From Verrucomicrobiota bacterium (lineage in GTDB: Bacteria; Verrucomicrobiota; Verrucomicrobiia; Limisphaerales; UBA9464), in assembly GCA_025363585.1 (NCBI GenBank), contig JANYDN010000313.1:1-55542 (forward strand): a stretch of DNA of 55,542 nucleotides, written 5' to 3'. The notes beneath the pieces are model-generated. The model saw only the letters and a program-made list of their open reading frames with translations, had not been told where the DNA came from and did no database searches. This document shows, piece by piece, positions 16,890 to 26,259 of this stretch. The position numbers and the translations under genes were made by a program. Position 1 is the stretch's first letter, and each line of letters opens with the position of its first letter.

Positions 16890-17855
16890 TCAATCGAAGG
16901 CGTGGCCGGCGCAGCAGAGGACGTCGCGGACCTTGTGACGGACGAGTTCCTTGGTGGCCTTGCGGGCCGGCCCGAGGAATTTGCGCGGATCGAATTCCTT
17001 CGGCTTCTCGGCAAAAACCTTGCGGATCGCCGCGGTCATCGCGAGGCGGAGGTCGGTGTCGATGTTGACCTTCGTGCAACCCACGCGGCGGGCGATCTCG
17101 ATGTCGCCCTCGGGCACGCCGGCGGTGTCCTCGCCGAGTTGGCCGCCGTATTTGTTGATCTCGAGGATGAGGTCCTTGGGAACGGAGGAGGCCCCGTGCA
17201 ACACCAGCGGGTAGTCGCCGAGCCCGGCGTCGCCGAGGGCTTTCTTGATCGCCTTGAGGCGCTCGAGATCGAGGTGTTGCTCGCCCTTGAATTTGTAGGC
17301 GCCGTGGCTGTTGCCGATGGCGATCGCGAGGGAATCGCAACCCGATTGGCGGACGAATTCGACGGCTTCCTCGGGGTGGGTGTAATGGCCACCGGCGGAA
17401 AACGCGCCGCCTTCCTCGCCCTCGTCGAACTGCGCGCCCACGAGGTGGCCGAGTTCGGATTCGACCACGCAGTTGTGCTTGTGGGCGTAGTCCACCACGC
17501 GCTTGGTGATCTCGACGTTCTTTTCGAACGGCTCGTGCGAGGCGTCGATCATGACGGACGTGAAACCCTCGTCGATGCACTGCTTGCAGAGTTCGAAGGT
17601 ATCGCCGTGGTCGAGGTGCACCGCGATGGGGATCGTGCTGGTGCTGACCGCGGCCTCGATCAGTTTTTTGAGGTAGACCGGGTTCGCGTAGTCCCGGGCG
17701 CCCTTCGAAATCTGGAGCATGACCGGGGCCTTCTCCTCCTCGCAGGCCTCGATGATGGCCTGGAGCAGCTCCATGTTGTTCACGTTGAAAGCGCCGAGGG
17801 CGTACTTGCCTTTCAGGGCCTTCGCGAACAGGTCGCGCGTGTGTGTCAGTGGCAT
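16890..17855 (-). CDS. fba: Class II fructose-bisphosphate aldolase
   Basis: GAFNVNNMELLQAIIEACEEEKAPVMLQISKGA, VHLDHGDTFELCKQCIDEGFTSVMIDASHEPFE, LVLHGASSVP, VNIDTDLRLA. Confidence 0.95.
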   Translation of the reverse strand: MPLTHTRDLFAKALKGKYALGAFNVNNMELLQAIIEACEEEKAPVMLQISKGARDYANPVYLKKLIEAAVSTSTIPIAVHLDHGDTFELCKQCIDEGFTSVMIDASHEPFEKNVEITKRVVDYAHKHNCVVESELGHLVGAQFDEGEEGGAFSAGGHYTHPEEAVEFVRQSGCDSLAIAIGNSHGAYKFKGEQHLDLERLKAIKKALGDAGLGDYPLVLHGASSVPKDLILEINKYGGQLGEDTAGVPEGDIEIARRVGCTKVNIDTDLRLAMTAAIRKVFAEKPKEFDPRKFLGPARKATKELVRHKVRDVLCCAGHAFD

Positions 17856-17976
17856 AGCAAATGGTTCCGTTGCGCCGGGCCGACGGGCCCGGCAAGCGCG
17901 AAAGCTATGCGAGGCGTCCGGACGGTGAAACAGGAAATTTGGTCCCGGCCGGGCCCATGTTTTTCATGGTTCCGGG

Positions 17977-19308
17977 CTAGCCGCCGAATACCCAGCGGCA
18001 CGCCGCCACCGCCGCGATCGCGCCGCCCGCATCCGCCGCCAATCCCGCCCAGACTGCGTGCCGGGTCCGCCGTATGCCCACCGACCCGAAATACACCGCG
18101 AGCACGTAGAACGTCGTCTCCGTCCCGCCGTACAATGTCGCCGCCATCCGCGACAACAGGCTGTCCGCGCCGTTCGTTTTCACCACGTCGCCCAGCGCCG
18201 CCAGGGCGCCGCTTCCCGTCAACGGACGGAGCAAGGTGATCGGCAGCAATTCGGGAGGATAACCGATCGCCCCCAGCAATGGCGCCACCGCGCGGCTCAG
18301 CAGCTCGATCCCGCCGCCGCCGCGGAAAAACCCGATCGCCACCAGCATCCCCACCAGATACGGGATGATCCGCACCGCCGTCTGGAAGCCTTCCTTCGCG
18401 CCCTCGATGAATTCCGAGTAGACCTCGATCCCGCGCGACGCCGCGTGGAGCGGGAAGAAGGCCAGCAGGAACGGAACCGCGAGAAGGGAGACGGCGTCGA
18501 TCGACCGCAGCCAGACGGGTCGGAGCGCTTCCGTGGCGTCGGGCGTCAGGACGAATCGCACGGCGACGAAGGCGAAGAACAGAACGAGGGCGAGGACCGC
18601 GGGATTGCCCCACGGACGCGCCCGCGGCGGGGTGGCCGCGGCCATGATGACGCCGGTGTCGGACGAGTGGCCCGTCGGGCCGGCACCGGAAGGATTCCCG
18701 TCCGGTGCCGATTCCGCGGGACCGAGCCTGAACCACGGGAGACGCGCGAGGAGTTTCACCGCGACCAAACCGGTCGCCGCCGACGTGGCGGTGGCAAGGA
18801 TGGTGGTCCCGATGATCGCCGTGGGATTTCGCGATCCCTGCGCCGCCAGCAACGCGATGGCACTCACCGGAACGAGTTGGAGGCCGCCGGTGTTCAACGC
18901 GAGCAACGTGCACATCGCGTCGGTGGCCGTGCCCGGCCGTCGGTTGAGGGTCTCGAGATCCTTCATCGCGCGGAGCCCAAGGGGCGTCGCCGCGTTGTTC
19001 AACCCCAGCAGGTTCGCCGCGAGGTTCAGGACCATCGATCCCATCGCCGGATGCCCGGCCGGCACGTCGGGAAAGAGCCGGACCAGAAGGGGACGAAGGA
19101 ACCGGGCGATGCCGGAAACGATCCCGGATTTCTCCGCGAGACGCATCAGGCCGAGCCAGAGGGTCATGACGCCGACGAGGCCCAGCGAGAGCGTGACGGC
19201 GGTGGCGGCGTTGCCGAGCGCCATCTCGGTGGCGGCCCCGAATCGGTTGGTGACTCCGGCAAGGACCACGCCGACGAGCAGCAGGCCCAGCCAAATGCGG
19301 TTCAGCAT
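17977..19308 (-). CDS. SpmA/SpmB-like (spore maturation, nucleoside-recognition/gate domain) fused membrane protein
   Basis: GMVLNLAANLLGLNNAATPLGLRAMKDLE-type SpmA motif (GSMVLNLAANLLGLNNAATPLGLRAMKDL) and SpmB-like GAKEGFQTAVRIIPYLVGMLVAIGFFR ... GGTETTFYVLAVYFGSVGIRRTRHA. Confidence 0.88.
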   Translation of the reverse strand: MLNRIWLGLLLVGVVLAGVTNRFGAATEMALGNAATAVTLSLGLVGVMTLWLGLMRLAEKSGIVSGIARFLRPLLVRLFPDVPAGHPAMGSMVLNLAANLLGLNNAATPLGLRAMKDLETLNRRPGTATDAMCTLLALNTGGLQLVPVSAIALLAAQGSRNPTAIIGTTILATATSAATGLVAVKLLARLPWFRLGPAESAPDGNPSGAGPTGHSSDTGVIMAAATPPRARPWGNPAVLALVLFFAFVAVRFVLTPDATEALRPVWLRSIDAVSLLAVPFLLAFFPLHAASRGIEVYSEFIEGAKEGFQTAVRIIPYLVGMLVAIGFFRGGGGIELLSRAVAPLLGAIGYPPELLPITLLRPLTGSGALAALGDVVKTNGADSLLSRMAATLYGGTETTFYVLAVYFGSVGIRRTRHAVWAGLAADAGGAIAAVAACRWVFGG

Positions 19309-19419
19309 CGCGCGGCCAGAGTACCGGCGGATCGCACGATGTCAGTCGCGGAGTCGTGGAGACATCGGGCCGTGGCCGCCGCGGTGACGCGGTGGACGGG
19401 CGCATTCAAGACTCACGGC

Positions 19420-19547
19420 GTCCGCCATCTCACGATGGCTGCCACGCTCGTGAAGCATGCGTGGGTGGCGGCGGCCCGCCGCCACTTCGGGTCGCGGACA
19501 TGGTTTGGGGAGACTCGCGAGGTCCGCCATCTCACGATGGCTGCCAC
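19420..19547. repeat. REP-like palindrome cluster: GTCCGCCATCTCACGATGGCTGCCAC x2 flanking GGGTGGCGGCGGCCCGCCGCCAC
   Basis: Copies at ~19420-19445 and ~19522-19547 are near identical, each a CCATCTCACGATGG hairpin; third palindrome at ~19463-19485. Confidence 0.85.
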
Positions 19548-19561
19548 ACCGTGGTGCTGCA

Positions 19562-20593
19562 TCAACCCGCCGCGCGCACCAACTTCTCGAGCGTGTCGAT
19601 CCACCGGGGATGGTCGTTGAGGCACGGCACCAACCGGAAATCCGTGCCGCCGGCCCCAAGGAAATCGTGGCGCGCCCGGTCGCCGATTTCCTCGATCGTC
19701 TCGAGGCAATCGGCCACGAACGCCGGCGACATCACCACCATTCGTTTTTTCCCCTCCTTCGGCAAACGCACGACCTCGTGGTCGGTGAACGGCCGGAGCC
19801 ACGGATCGCGTCCGAGCCGCGACTGGAACGACATCGAGTATTTCGACGCCGGGATGCCGAGTCGCCCGGCGATGCCCGCGGCGGTGACGAGGCATTGGTG
19901 GCGGTAACACGTCGCGTGCGACGGATGGCTGCCGGCGCAGCAATCGGCCGACGCCAGGCAATGCGCGTGCGTGGGGTCGCTCTTGCGGAGGTGTCGTTCG
20001 GGAAGCCCGTGGAAGGTCACGAGCAGATGGTCGAACTCCTCGGCGACGTGCGGCCGCGCGGTCTCGGCGAGGGCGTCGAGATAGGAGGGATCGGCGAAGC
20101 ACGGCGGGACGACCGACATCGGCACGACGGGTTCGAACGCCTTCAGATCCTCGCGCACTTTCTCGACGGCCGACTCGAAGCTCGACATCGCGTAGTGCGG
20201 GAAGAGCGGGACGAGGATCACGCGCGTGACGCCGCGTTTGCGCAGCGACTCCAGGGCCGATCGCGGCGTCGGATTCTGGTAGCGCATGCAGATCTCGACC
20301 GGTGCCTCGACGCGTTCCTGCAACAGGTCCCGCACGCGCCGGCCCATTGCCACCAAGGGCGAGCCTTCCTTCGTCCACACCGTCTGGTAGGCCTTCGCGG
20401 ACTGTTGTGGGCGCGTGGGCAGGATGAATCCGTGCACGATCACGAAACGGATCGGCAACGGCGCGTCGATGACCCGTCCGTCCATCAGGAATTCCCGGAG
20501 ATACTTCCGGACGTCGGGCACGCTCGGCGAATCGGGCGAGCCCAGGTTGATCAGGAGGATGCCGGTCGTGCCCGTGTTGGAAGGTTCCGTCAT
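19562..20593 (-). CDS. hemH: Ferrochelatase
   Basis: GILLINLGSPDSPSVPDVRKYLREFLMDGRVID, VPLFPHYAMSSFESAV, LLVTFHGLPERHLRKSDPT, SFQSRLGRDPWLRP. Confidence 0.96.
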   Translation of the reverse strand: MTEPSNTGTTGILLINLGSPDSPSVPDVRKYLREFLMDGRVIDAPLPIRFVIVHGFILPTRPQQSAKAYQTVWTKEGSPLVAMGRRVRDLLQERVEAPVEICMRYQNPTPRSALESLRKRGVTRVILVPLFPHYAMSSFESAVEKVREDLKAFEPVVPMSVVPPCFADPSYLDALAETARPHVAEEFDHLLVTFHGLPERHLRKSDPTHAHCLASADCCAGSHPSHATCYRHQCLVTAAGIAGRLGIPASKYSMSFQSRLGRDPWLRPFTDHEVVRLPKEGKKRMVVMSPAFVADCLETIEEIGDRARHDFLGAGGTDFRLVPCLNDHPRWIDTLEKLVRAAG

Positions 20594-20609
20594 GGCGTGG
20601 TTCGGGATG

Positions 20610-22052
20610 CTACGTTTTCGAAATCGGCGATCGTGGAATGGGTTCGTCGCGGATCATCGTTCCGGTGAATTTCCCCGCGACGCGCAACCCGGCAACGAGG
20701 CAATCGCCCATCGAGATGCCGTCGCGGAAATGGCCGGCGAAGCTAAGGCCCGGGGCCGTTTTCTCGAGTCGCGCCATGCGTTCCCGGAATTCCCCGTAAC
20801 CGAGGTTGTACTGCGGGATGCCCTTCGCATGGACGCAGTGGTGGACGAAGGTCGGCTCGCCGCGGGCGCCGATGAGGCGGGCGAGCGCGTCGCGCACCAG
20901 CGGCAATCGTTCGTCAGCGGACGCCAGCGCCAACGTGGGGTTCCGCGATCCGCCGACGTAGCACGTGAGCGTGACGTGTCCGTCGGGCGCGCGGTTTCGG
21001 AACAAGGACGAATTGAAAATCGCGCCGAGGATGGGGAACCGCTCCTTCCCGGGCACGAGGAAGCCGAAACCGTCGAGCGGGTGCGCGACGTCCCCGCGAC
21101 GGAACCCCAGGACCACCGACGCCACCGGGGCGTGGACGATCCCGGACATCCAGTCGAGCGACTCGCCCGGGACGCCGCGCAACTCGATCCGCGCGATGCG
21201 ATGTGCCGGCGAAGCGAGCACCACCGCGCGATGCCGTCGGACGCGGGTCTCGCCCCCGACGGTGCTCGTCACTTCCCAACCGCCCGCCACGCGCGTCACG
21301 GCCACGACCGGCGATTCGAACTGGAGGCGTTCGCCGACGGCGCGAACCAACGCGGAAACCAACGTGCCGAGTCCGTCCACGAACGAAAGCTTCGGGGCGT
21401 TGGCGCGCGCCGTCTCGCCGGATTTGCGGCGTTCGCGTCCTCCCAGGATTTGTCCCAGGAACAAAGAGCGATGGCGGCGTTCGACGGCCTCGAGACGCGG
21501 GAACGCCTGGGAGACCGAGAGGAGTTCCGGATCGCCCGCGTAGATGCCCGCGACCAATGGATTCACGGCGTAGTCGAGGAACTCGGCGCCCAGGCGTCTA
21601 CGAACGAATCCGGCCACGCTCTCTTCCGGGGCGTCCGCGCGGTGCCGCGGAAGGACGAGATCCCCGAGGACGCGGAGCTTCGCGGGAAACGAAAAGAGAT
21701 CGGTGCCAAGCCATCCGCCGAGCGTTCCCGGAATGGGTTTGGGAACGCCGTCGCGGACGATGTATCGCCGGTCCGCGTCTGGATTCGAACGAAGGCATTC
21801 GCCCTCGATGCCGAGTTTGCGGATCAGCGCGCGGATTTGCGGGGAGGTTTCGAGGAGCGTGTTGGGTCCGTCCTCGGCGAGATATCCGTCGCGCCGGACG
21901 GAGTGCACCGGTCCACCCGCGCGCGTGCCGGCCTCGTACACCGTGGCGTCGACGCTCACTTGCGAGAGGCGGAACGCGGCGGCGAGTCCCGTGATCCCGG
22001 CCCCGACGATGGCGACGGAACCGCCTCCACGGGCTTTGGAATCGATGATCAT
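20610..22052 (-). CDS. hemG: Protoporphyrinogen oxidase (FAD-dependent, HemY/HemG type)
   Basis: VAIVGAGITGLAAAFRLS, AGGPVHSVRRDGYLAEDGPNTLLE, NPLVAGIYAGDPELLSV, PQYNLGYGEFRERM. Confidence 0.93.
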   Translation of the reverse strand: MIIDSKARGGGSVAIVGAGITGLAAAFRLSQVSVDATVYEAGTRAGGPVHSVRRDGYLAEDGPNTLLETSPQIRALIRKLGIEGECLRSNPDADRRYIVRDGVPKPIPGTLGGWLGTDLFSFPAKLRVLGDLVLPRHRADAPEESVAGFVRRRLGAEFLDYAVNPLVAGIYAGDPELLSVSQAFPRLEAVERRHRSLFLGQILGGRERRKSGETARANAPKLSFVDGLGTLVSALVRAVGERLQFESPVVAVTRVAGGWEVTSTVGGETRVRRHRAVVLASPAHRIARIELRGVPGESLDWMSGIVHAPVASVVLGFRRGDVAHPLDGFGFLVPGKERFPILGAIFNSSLFRNRAPDGHVTLTCYVGGSRNPTLALASADERLPLVRDALARLIGARGEPTFVHHCVHAKGIPQYNLGYGEFRERMARLEKTAPGLSFAGHFRDGISMGDCLVAGLRVAGKFTGTMIRDEPIPRSPISKT

Positions 22053-22079
22053 GGCCGCGGGGAAAGTCGGTCGCGCGAA

Positions 22080-23450
22080 TCAAACCGCGCGGCTGAACAC
22101 GCGTTCGCCCGGATCCTTGCGGGCGAGCCGCGCGTCGAGCGCCATGCACACGTTGCGCAGGAACGCGCGTCCGAGCGGCGTCACGGTGCAACCGTCGGAT
22201 TGGAGCTCGACGATCCCGTCCCCTGCGAGCCCGGCGAGCCGCGAATGGGCGGACTCGAGGAACGGCGTCCGAAGTTCCGGGGTGTTCCAACGGGTCGCGT
22301 AGCGCGTCATGACGTTGAGGATGTGGCGTCGCAACACGAGGTCCTCCTCCGTGAGGACGTGGCCGCGGATGATGGGCAATTCGCCCGCGAGCACCCGCTG
22401 GCTATAGGGCTCCACGGCCTTTTCGTTTTGCGCGAACGACCGCCAGGAATCGCCGATCGACGAAACGCCGAGGCCGACCAAGGGGAACACCGAGCGCGGC
22501 GTGTAGCCCATGAAGTTGCGGTGCAGCGAGCCTTCCCGCGCCGCCTTCAGCAACGGGTCCGACTCCACCGCGAAGTGGTCCATGCCGACCTCATGGAACC
22601 CACAGTCGGCGAGAAGGTCGCGGCCGATGTCGTAGAGGTTGCGTTTGGCCTCGCCGACCGGGAGGTCCTCCTCGGTGAACGTGCGTTGCCAGGGCTTGAT
22701 CCACGGAACGTGCGCGTAGCCGTAGAACGCGATCCGGTCGGGCCCGAGCCGCGAGACCGCGGCCAGCGTCTCGCGGATGCTGGTCTCGGTCTGGAACGGC
22801 AGCCCGTAGATCAGGTCGAAGTTCACGCCGGTGAACCCGAGTTCGCGCGCCTGCTCCACGACCTTGCTCACGAGATCCTCGCTCTGCGTGCGGTTGACCG
22901 CCTTCTGCACGGCGGGATCGAAATCCTGGATGCCAAGGCTGAGCCGCGTGAACCCGTGCTGCCGGAGCACCTCGAGATGTTCGCGGCGCGTGACGCGCGG
23001 ATCGGCCTCGATCGACAGCTCCGCGTCCTTGGCAATGCGGACGCCGGAAAGAATGCCGCCGACGAGCCGGCCGAGATCGATGGGCTCAAGGTACGTGGGC
23101 GTGCCGCCGCCGAGATGGAGCTCGGCGAGGGGAAGGTCGTTGGCGGGACTGAGCCTGCGGCGGTACATCTCCCATTCGGCGAGGACCACGTCGACGTACG
23201 GCGGCGCGAGCGAGCGGTTGCGGGTGATGCGCGTGTTGCAGCCGCAGTAGGTGCAAAGCGCCTCGCAGAACGGGACGTGGACGTAGATCGCCGCGCCGGC
23301 GCCGCGATCGTTTCCGGGCGGCGAGGCCAGGCTCTCGAGCCACGCCTCGGGCGACGGAGTCGCGGACCAGTACGGCACCGTGGGATAGCTGGTGTAGCGC
23401 GGCCCCGGGACGTCGTGGCGCCGGAGCAATTGGCTGTATTGGGATGTCAT
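22080..23450 (-). CDS. hemN: Oxygen-independent coproporphyrinogen III oxidase
   Basis: YTSYPTVPYW, AIYVHVPFCEALCTYCGCNTRITR (radical SAM CxxxCxxC), LHLGGGTPTYLEP. Confidence 0.95.
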   Translation of the reverse strand: MTSQYSQLLRRHDVPGPRYTSYPTVPYWSATPSPEAWLESLASPPGNDRGAGAAIYVHVPFCEALCTYCGCNTRITRNRSLAPPYVDVVLAEWEMYRRRLSPANDLPLAELHLGGGTPTYLEPIDLGRLVGGILSGVRIAKDAELSIEADPRVTRREHLEVLRQHGFTRLSLGIQDFDPAVQKAVNRTQSEDLVSKVVEQARELGFTGVNFDLIYGLPFQTETSIRETLAAVSRLGPDRIAFYGYAHVPWIKPWQRTFTEEDLPVGEAKRNLYDIGRDLLADCGFHEVGMDHFAVESDPLLKAAREGSLHRNFMGYTPRSVFPLVGLGVSSIGDSWRSFAQNEKAVEPYSQRVLAGELPIIRGHVLTEEDLVLRRHILNVMTRYATRWNTPELRTPFLESAHSRLAGLAGDGIVELQSDGCTVTPLGRAFLRNVCMALDARLARKDPGERVFSRAV

Positions 23451-24493
23451 GGAACCTCCGCGAAAAAACGGTGCTGCAGTTCGAGGAAAAGCCGGACGTT
23501 GGATTCCGGCGTTGTTTGCAACACGCCGTGGCCGAGGCCGCAGATCCATCCGGCGCGTTGTCCGGGCGCGAGTCGCGACATTTCCGCGAACCACGCCAGG
23601 ATGCGCGGCTCCAGCTCGGCGGCCGGAAGCAGCATCCAGTTCGGGTCGAAATTTCCCTGCACGGCGCGGTTCCCGCCGAGCGCCTCGATCACCCGGGGCA
23701 GGGGATGGTGCCAATCCACGCCGACGCCCGCGGCGGGCAACGTGTCGATCAGGGCCCAGTGCCCGGGCCCGGTGCCTTTCGAGTAGTACGTGATGGGAAC
23801 GCCGGGCAGCCGCGCGTGAACTTCGGCGAAAAGCCGGCGAAGCCACGGCACCACCGTGCGTCCGAAAACCTCGGGCTCCAGATCGCCGGCGCAAGTGTCC
23901 ATCACGGCGACGGTGTCGGCGCCCGCCTCGTATTGCAGCACCATGTTCGCCGCCAGCAACGGCAGCAGGCGTTCGCAGAATCCCTCGAAGCGACCGTCGG
24001 AAAGCCCCGCGATCGCGGACTCCAGGCTCCCCTTGTGCGAGCCTTCCACCGCGTACGCGAAAAGCGTCCAGGGCCCGCCGACGAATCCGAGAAGACCCTT
24101 GTCCGCGGGCAACGCGGCGCGGATCAGCCGCATGGCGTCGGCCTGGAACTGGAGCTCGCCGATCCGTCCGGCGCCGCCCGTCAGGCGCGCGAGCCCCGCG
24201 GGTTCGCGGAGATGCCACGCGAGGACCGGGCCGGGCTCGTACGAAAGCCCCATGCCCATCGCCTCGAGGGGAAAGAGGAGGTCGGAAAAAAGTATGGCCG
24301 CGTCGAAACCGAAATCGCGGATCGGACCCATCGTCGTCTCGCACGCGAGTTCCGGGACCTTGCACAGCTCCATGAAGGTGTGCCGCCGCTTCAGCGCCTG
24401 GTAGTGCGCGTGGTAGCGTCCGGCCTGCCGCATGAACCACACCGGCGGGCGCCCCGTGTTTTTCCGGGCGAGGGCTTTTTGGAATCGGTTCAT
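23447..24493 (-). CDS. hemE: Uroporphyrinogen decarboxylase
   Basis: PPVWFMRQAGRYHAHYQALKRRHTFMELCKVPELACETTMGPIRDFGFDAAILFSDLLFPLEAMGM, GFVGGPWTLFAYAVEG; ATGA overlap with hemN. Confidence 0.96.
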   Translation of the reverse strand: MNRFQKALARKNTGRPPVWFMRQAGRYHAHYQALKRRHTFMELCKVPELACETTMGPIRDFGFDAAILFSDLLFPLEAMGMGLSYEPGPVLAWHLREPAGLARLTGGAGRIGELQFQADAMRLIRAALPADKGLLGFVGGPWTLFAYAVEGSHKGSLESAIAGLSDGRFEGFCERLLPLLAANMVLQYEAGADTVAVMDTCAGDLEPEVFGRTVVPWLRRLFAEVHARLPGVPITYYSKGTGPGHWALIDTLPAAGVGVDWHHPLPRVIEALGGNRAVQGNFDPNWMLLPAAELEPRILAWFAEMSRLAPGQRAGWICGLGHGVLQTTPESNVRLFLELQHRFFAEVP

Positions 24494-25203
24494 GTCTCGT
24501 CGACCGCCGCGCCGTCCAGTTGGTAGCCCACGCCCCGCACGCTGCGGATCACCGTGGGTTCGTCGGGTTTCACTTCCACGAGGCGCCGCAGCTTCAGGAT
24601 GAAATTGTCCACCGTGCGGGGCGTCGGGTACTCGTCGCGCGACCACACCTCGTCGAGGATGAAGTCGCGGCTCACGACCGCGCCGCGGCGCTCGACGAGC
24701 AACTTGAGCAACGCCGTCTCGCGCTGTCCCAGCCGCGTGGTCTCGCCGTCGACGGTCGCCTCGTGGTTCTGGAAACTGACTTGCGCGCGTCCCACGCGGA
24801 CGCGGTCGAGCCCGCTCTCGCAAAACCGCGCGCGACGGAGCCCGTTCTCGATGCGAAGCAGCAGTTCCTGGAAATGGAACGGCTTCACCACGTAGTCCTC
24901 GGCGCCGATCTCGAGTCCCTTGATCCGGTGCGCGGGATCGCCCATCGCCGTCAGGAAGATGATCGCGGTGCCGGGAAAACGCGCGCGGACGATCTCGGCC
25001 AGCGAGAGTCCGGATCCGTCGCCCAGCCCGATGTCGAGCAACGCGAGGTCGAAGCGTTGCCGCGAAAGCTCGTCGCGCGCCGCCGCGACCGAGCGCGACC
25101 AGACCACCTCGTGGCCGGCGCGGACGAGGCGTTCCACGAGCGTCTGGCCGATGTTCGGCTCGTCTTCCACCACCAGCAGCCGTCGTGCGGTCCGGTCAGC
25201 CAT
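24490..25203 (-). CDS. OmpR/PhoB-family response regulator
   Basis: LLVVEDEPNIGQTLVERL receiver, DLALLDIGLGDGSGL, winged helix VSRDFILDEVW...RTVDNFILKLRRLVE...IRSVRGVGYQL. Confidence 0.95.
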   Translation of the reverse strand: MADRTARRLLVVEDEPNIGQTLVERLVRAGHEVVWSRSVAAARDELSRQRFDLALLDIGLGDGSGLSLAEIVRARFPGTAIIFLTAMGDPAHRIKGLEIGAEDYVVKPFHFQELLLRIENGLRRARFCESGLDRVRVGRAQVSFQNHEATVDGETTRLGQRETALLKLLVERRGAVVSRDFILDEVWSRDEYPTPRTVDNFILKLRRLVEVKPDEPTVIRSVRGVGYQLDGAAVDET

Positions 25204-26173
25204 TGGACACCTCCCGGCGGAACCGAAGCACGGTCCGGAAACCCCGCGGCGCGTCGGGCTCCGTCGTGGCTCCGAACGTCGCGGTGCCCCGCATGCGCCG
25301 CATGAGCGATTTCACGAGGTAAAGCCCGACGCCGGCGCCACGCGATTCGGGACCCTTCGCGAACAGCGAGCCGAGGTCGGTCGGCAACGTCCCGGGCGTT
25401 CCGCCGTCGTCGCTCACGACGAGCTCGATCCAATCCCCGGCCTCGCGGCTCGAAATGCGGACGGCGACCGGCTCGCGTTTCGCATGGCGCGCGGCGTTCT
25501 CGAGGAGATTGCGCAGGATGATCTGCAGCGCGGCCGCGTCGGCGAGGATCGCGCCGTCCTCGACCGCGTTTTCGATCGCGATGCGGCGGGTGCCGGCGGG
25601 ATGCCAATTGCGGGCGAGCTGCCCGACGAGGGCGCGGGGATTGAGCGCGGCGGTGAAGACGGTGCCCTCGCCCTCGACGCGGGCGAGTTCCAGCGCGCGC
25701 TCGACCTGCGCCTCGAGGCGCGACGAGTCGTCGAGGAGGCGATCGACGAGCGAGCGGGCGTCGGAGCCCGCGGGAACGATTTCCGCGAGGGATTCGGCCT
25801 CGAGACGGATGCCGGCGAGCGGCGTCCGGAGTTCGTGGGTGACCGAGGCGAAGAAACCCTGGAGCGCCCGGGCGCGTTTCGAATCGCGCCAATACAGCCA
25901 CGCGACGACCGCCAACGTGACGAAAAGCGCGGCGAAAAACGTGCCGCCCTCCCAGTGCAACATGCGTTCGGTGCGCGCCCACTGCGCGGCGCTGGCGGGA
26001 GTCCCGACGCCGAGTTGTCGCTCGAGCTCGGCGATCTGCCCGGCCTGCCGGCTCATCATCGCGACCCACCAGCCGCCGAGGGTCGAAAGGAACGCGAGCC
26101 ATCCGATCTGCAGCAACACGACGGCCCGCAGCGGATGGCGCGCGCCGTACCCGGATCGTCGCGTCGCGTTCAT
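25196..26173 (-). CDS. Sensor histidine kinase
   Basis: Two TM segments; HisKA FFASVTHELRTPLAGIRLEAESL; HATPase N box LRNLLENAARHAK and GVGLYLVKSLMRRM. Alternative start at 26263. Confidence 0.92.
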   Translation of the reverse strand: MNATRRSGYGARHPLRAVVLLQIGWLAFLSTLGGWWVAMMSRQAGQIAELERQLGVGTPASAAQWARTERMLHWEGGTFFAALFVTLAVVAWLYWRDSKRARALQGFFASVTHELRTPLAGIRLEAESLAEIVPAGSDARSLVDRLLDDSSRLEAQVERALELARVEGEGTVFTAALNPRALVGQLARNWHPAGTRRIAIENAVEDGAILADAAALQIILRNLLENAARHAKREPVAVRISSREAGDWIELVVSDDGGTPGTLPTDLGSLFAKGPESRGAGVGLYLVKSLMRRMRGTATFGATTEPDAPRGFRTVLRFRREVSNG

Positions 26174-26259
26174 GATGGAACAGATCGTTTCCCGGAAGGA
26201 TGGGTGGCGTCGACCTTCGTTTCCGGACGCCTGGGTCGGGAAACCCGTCGCGGACCCGT

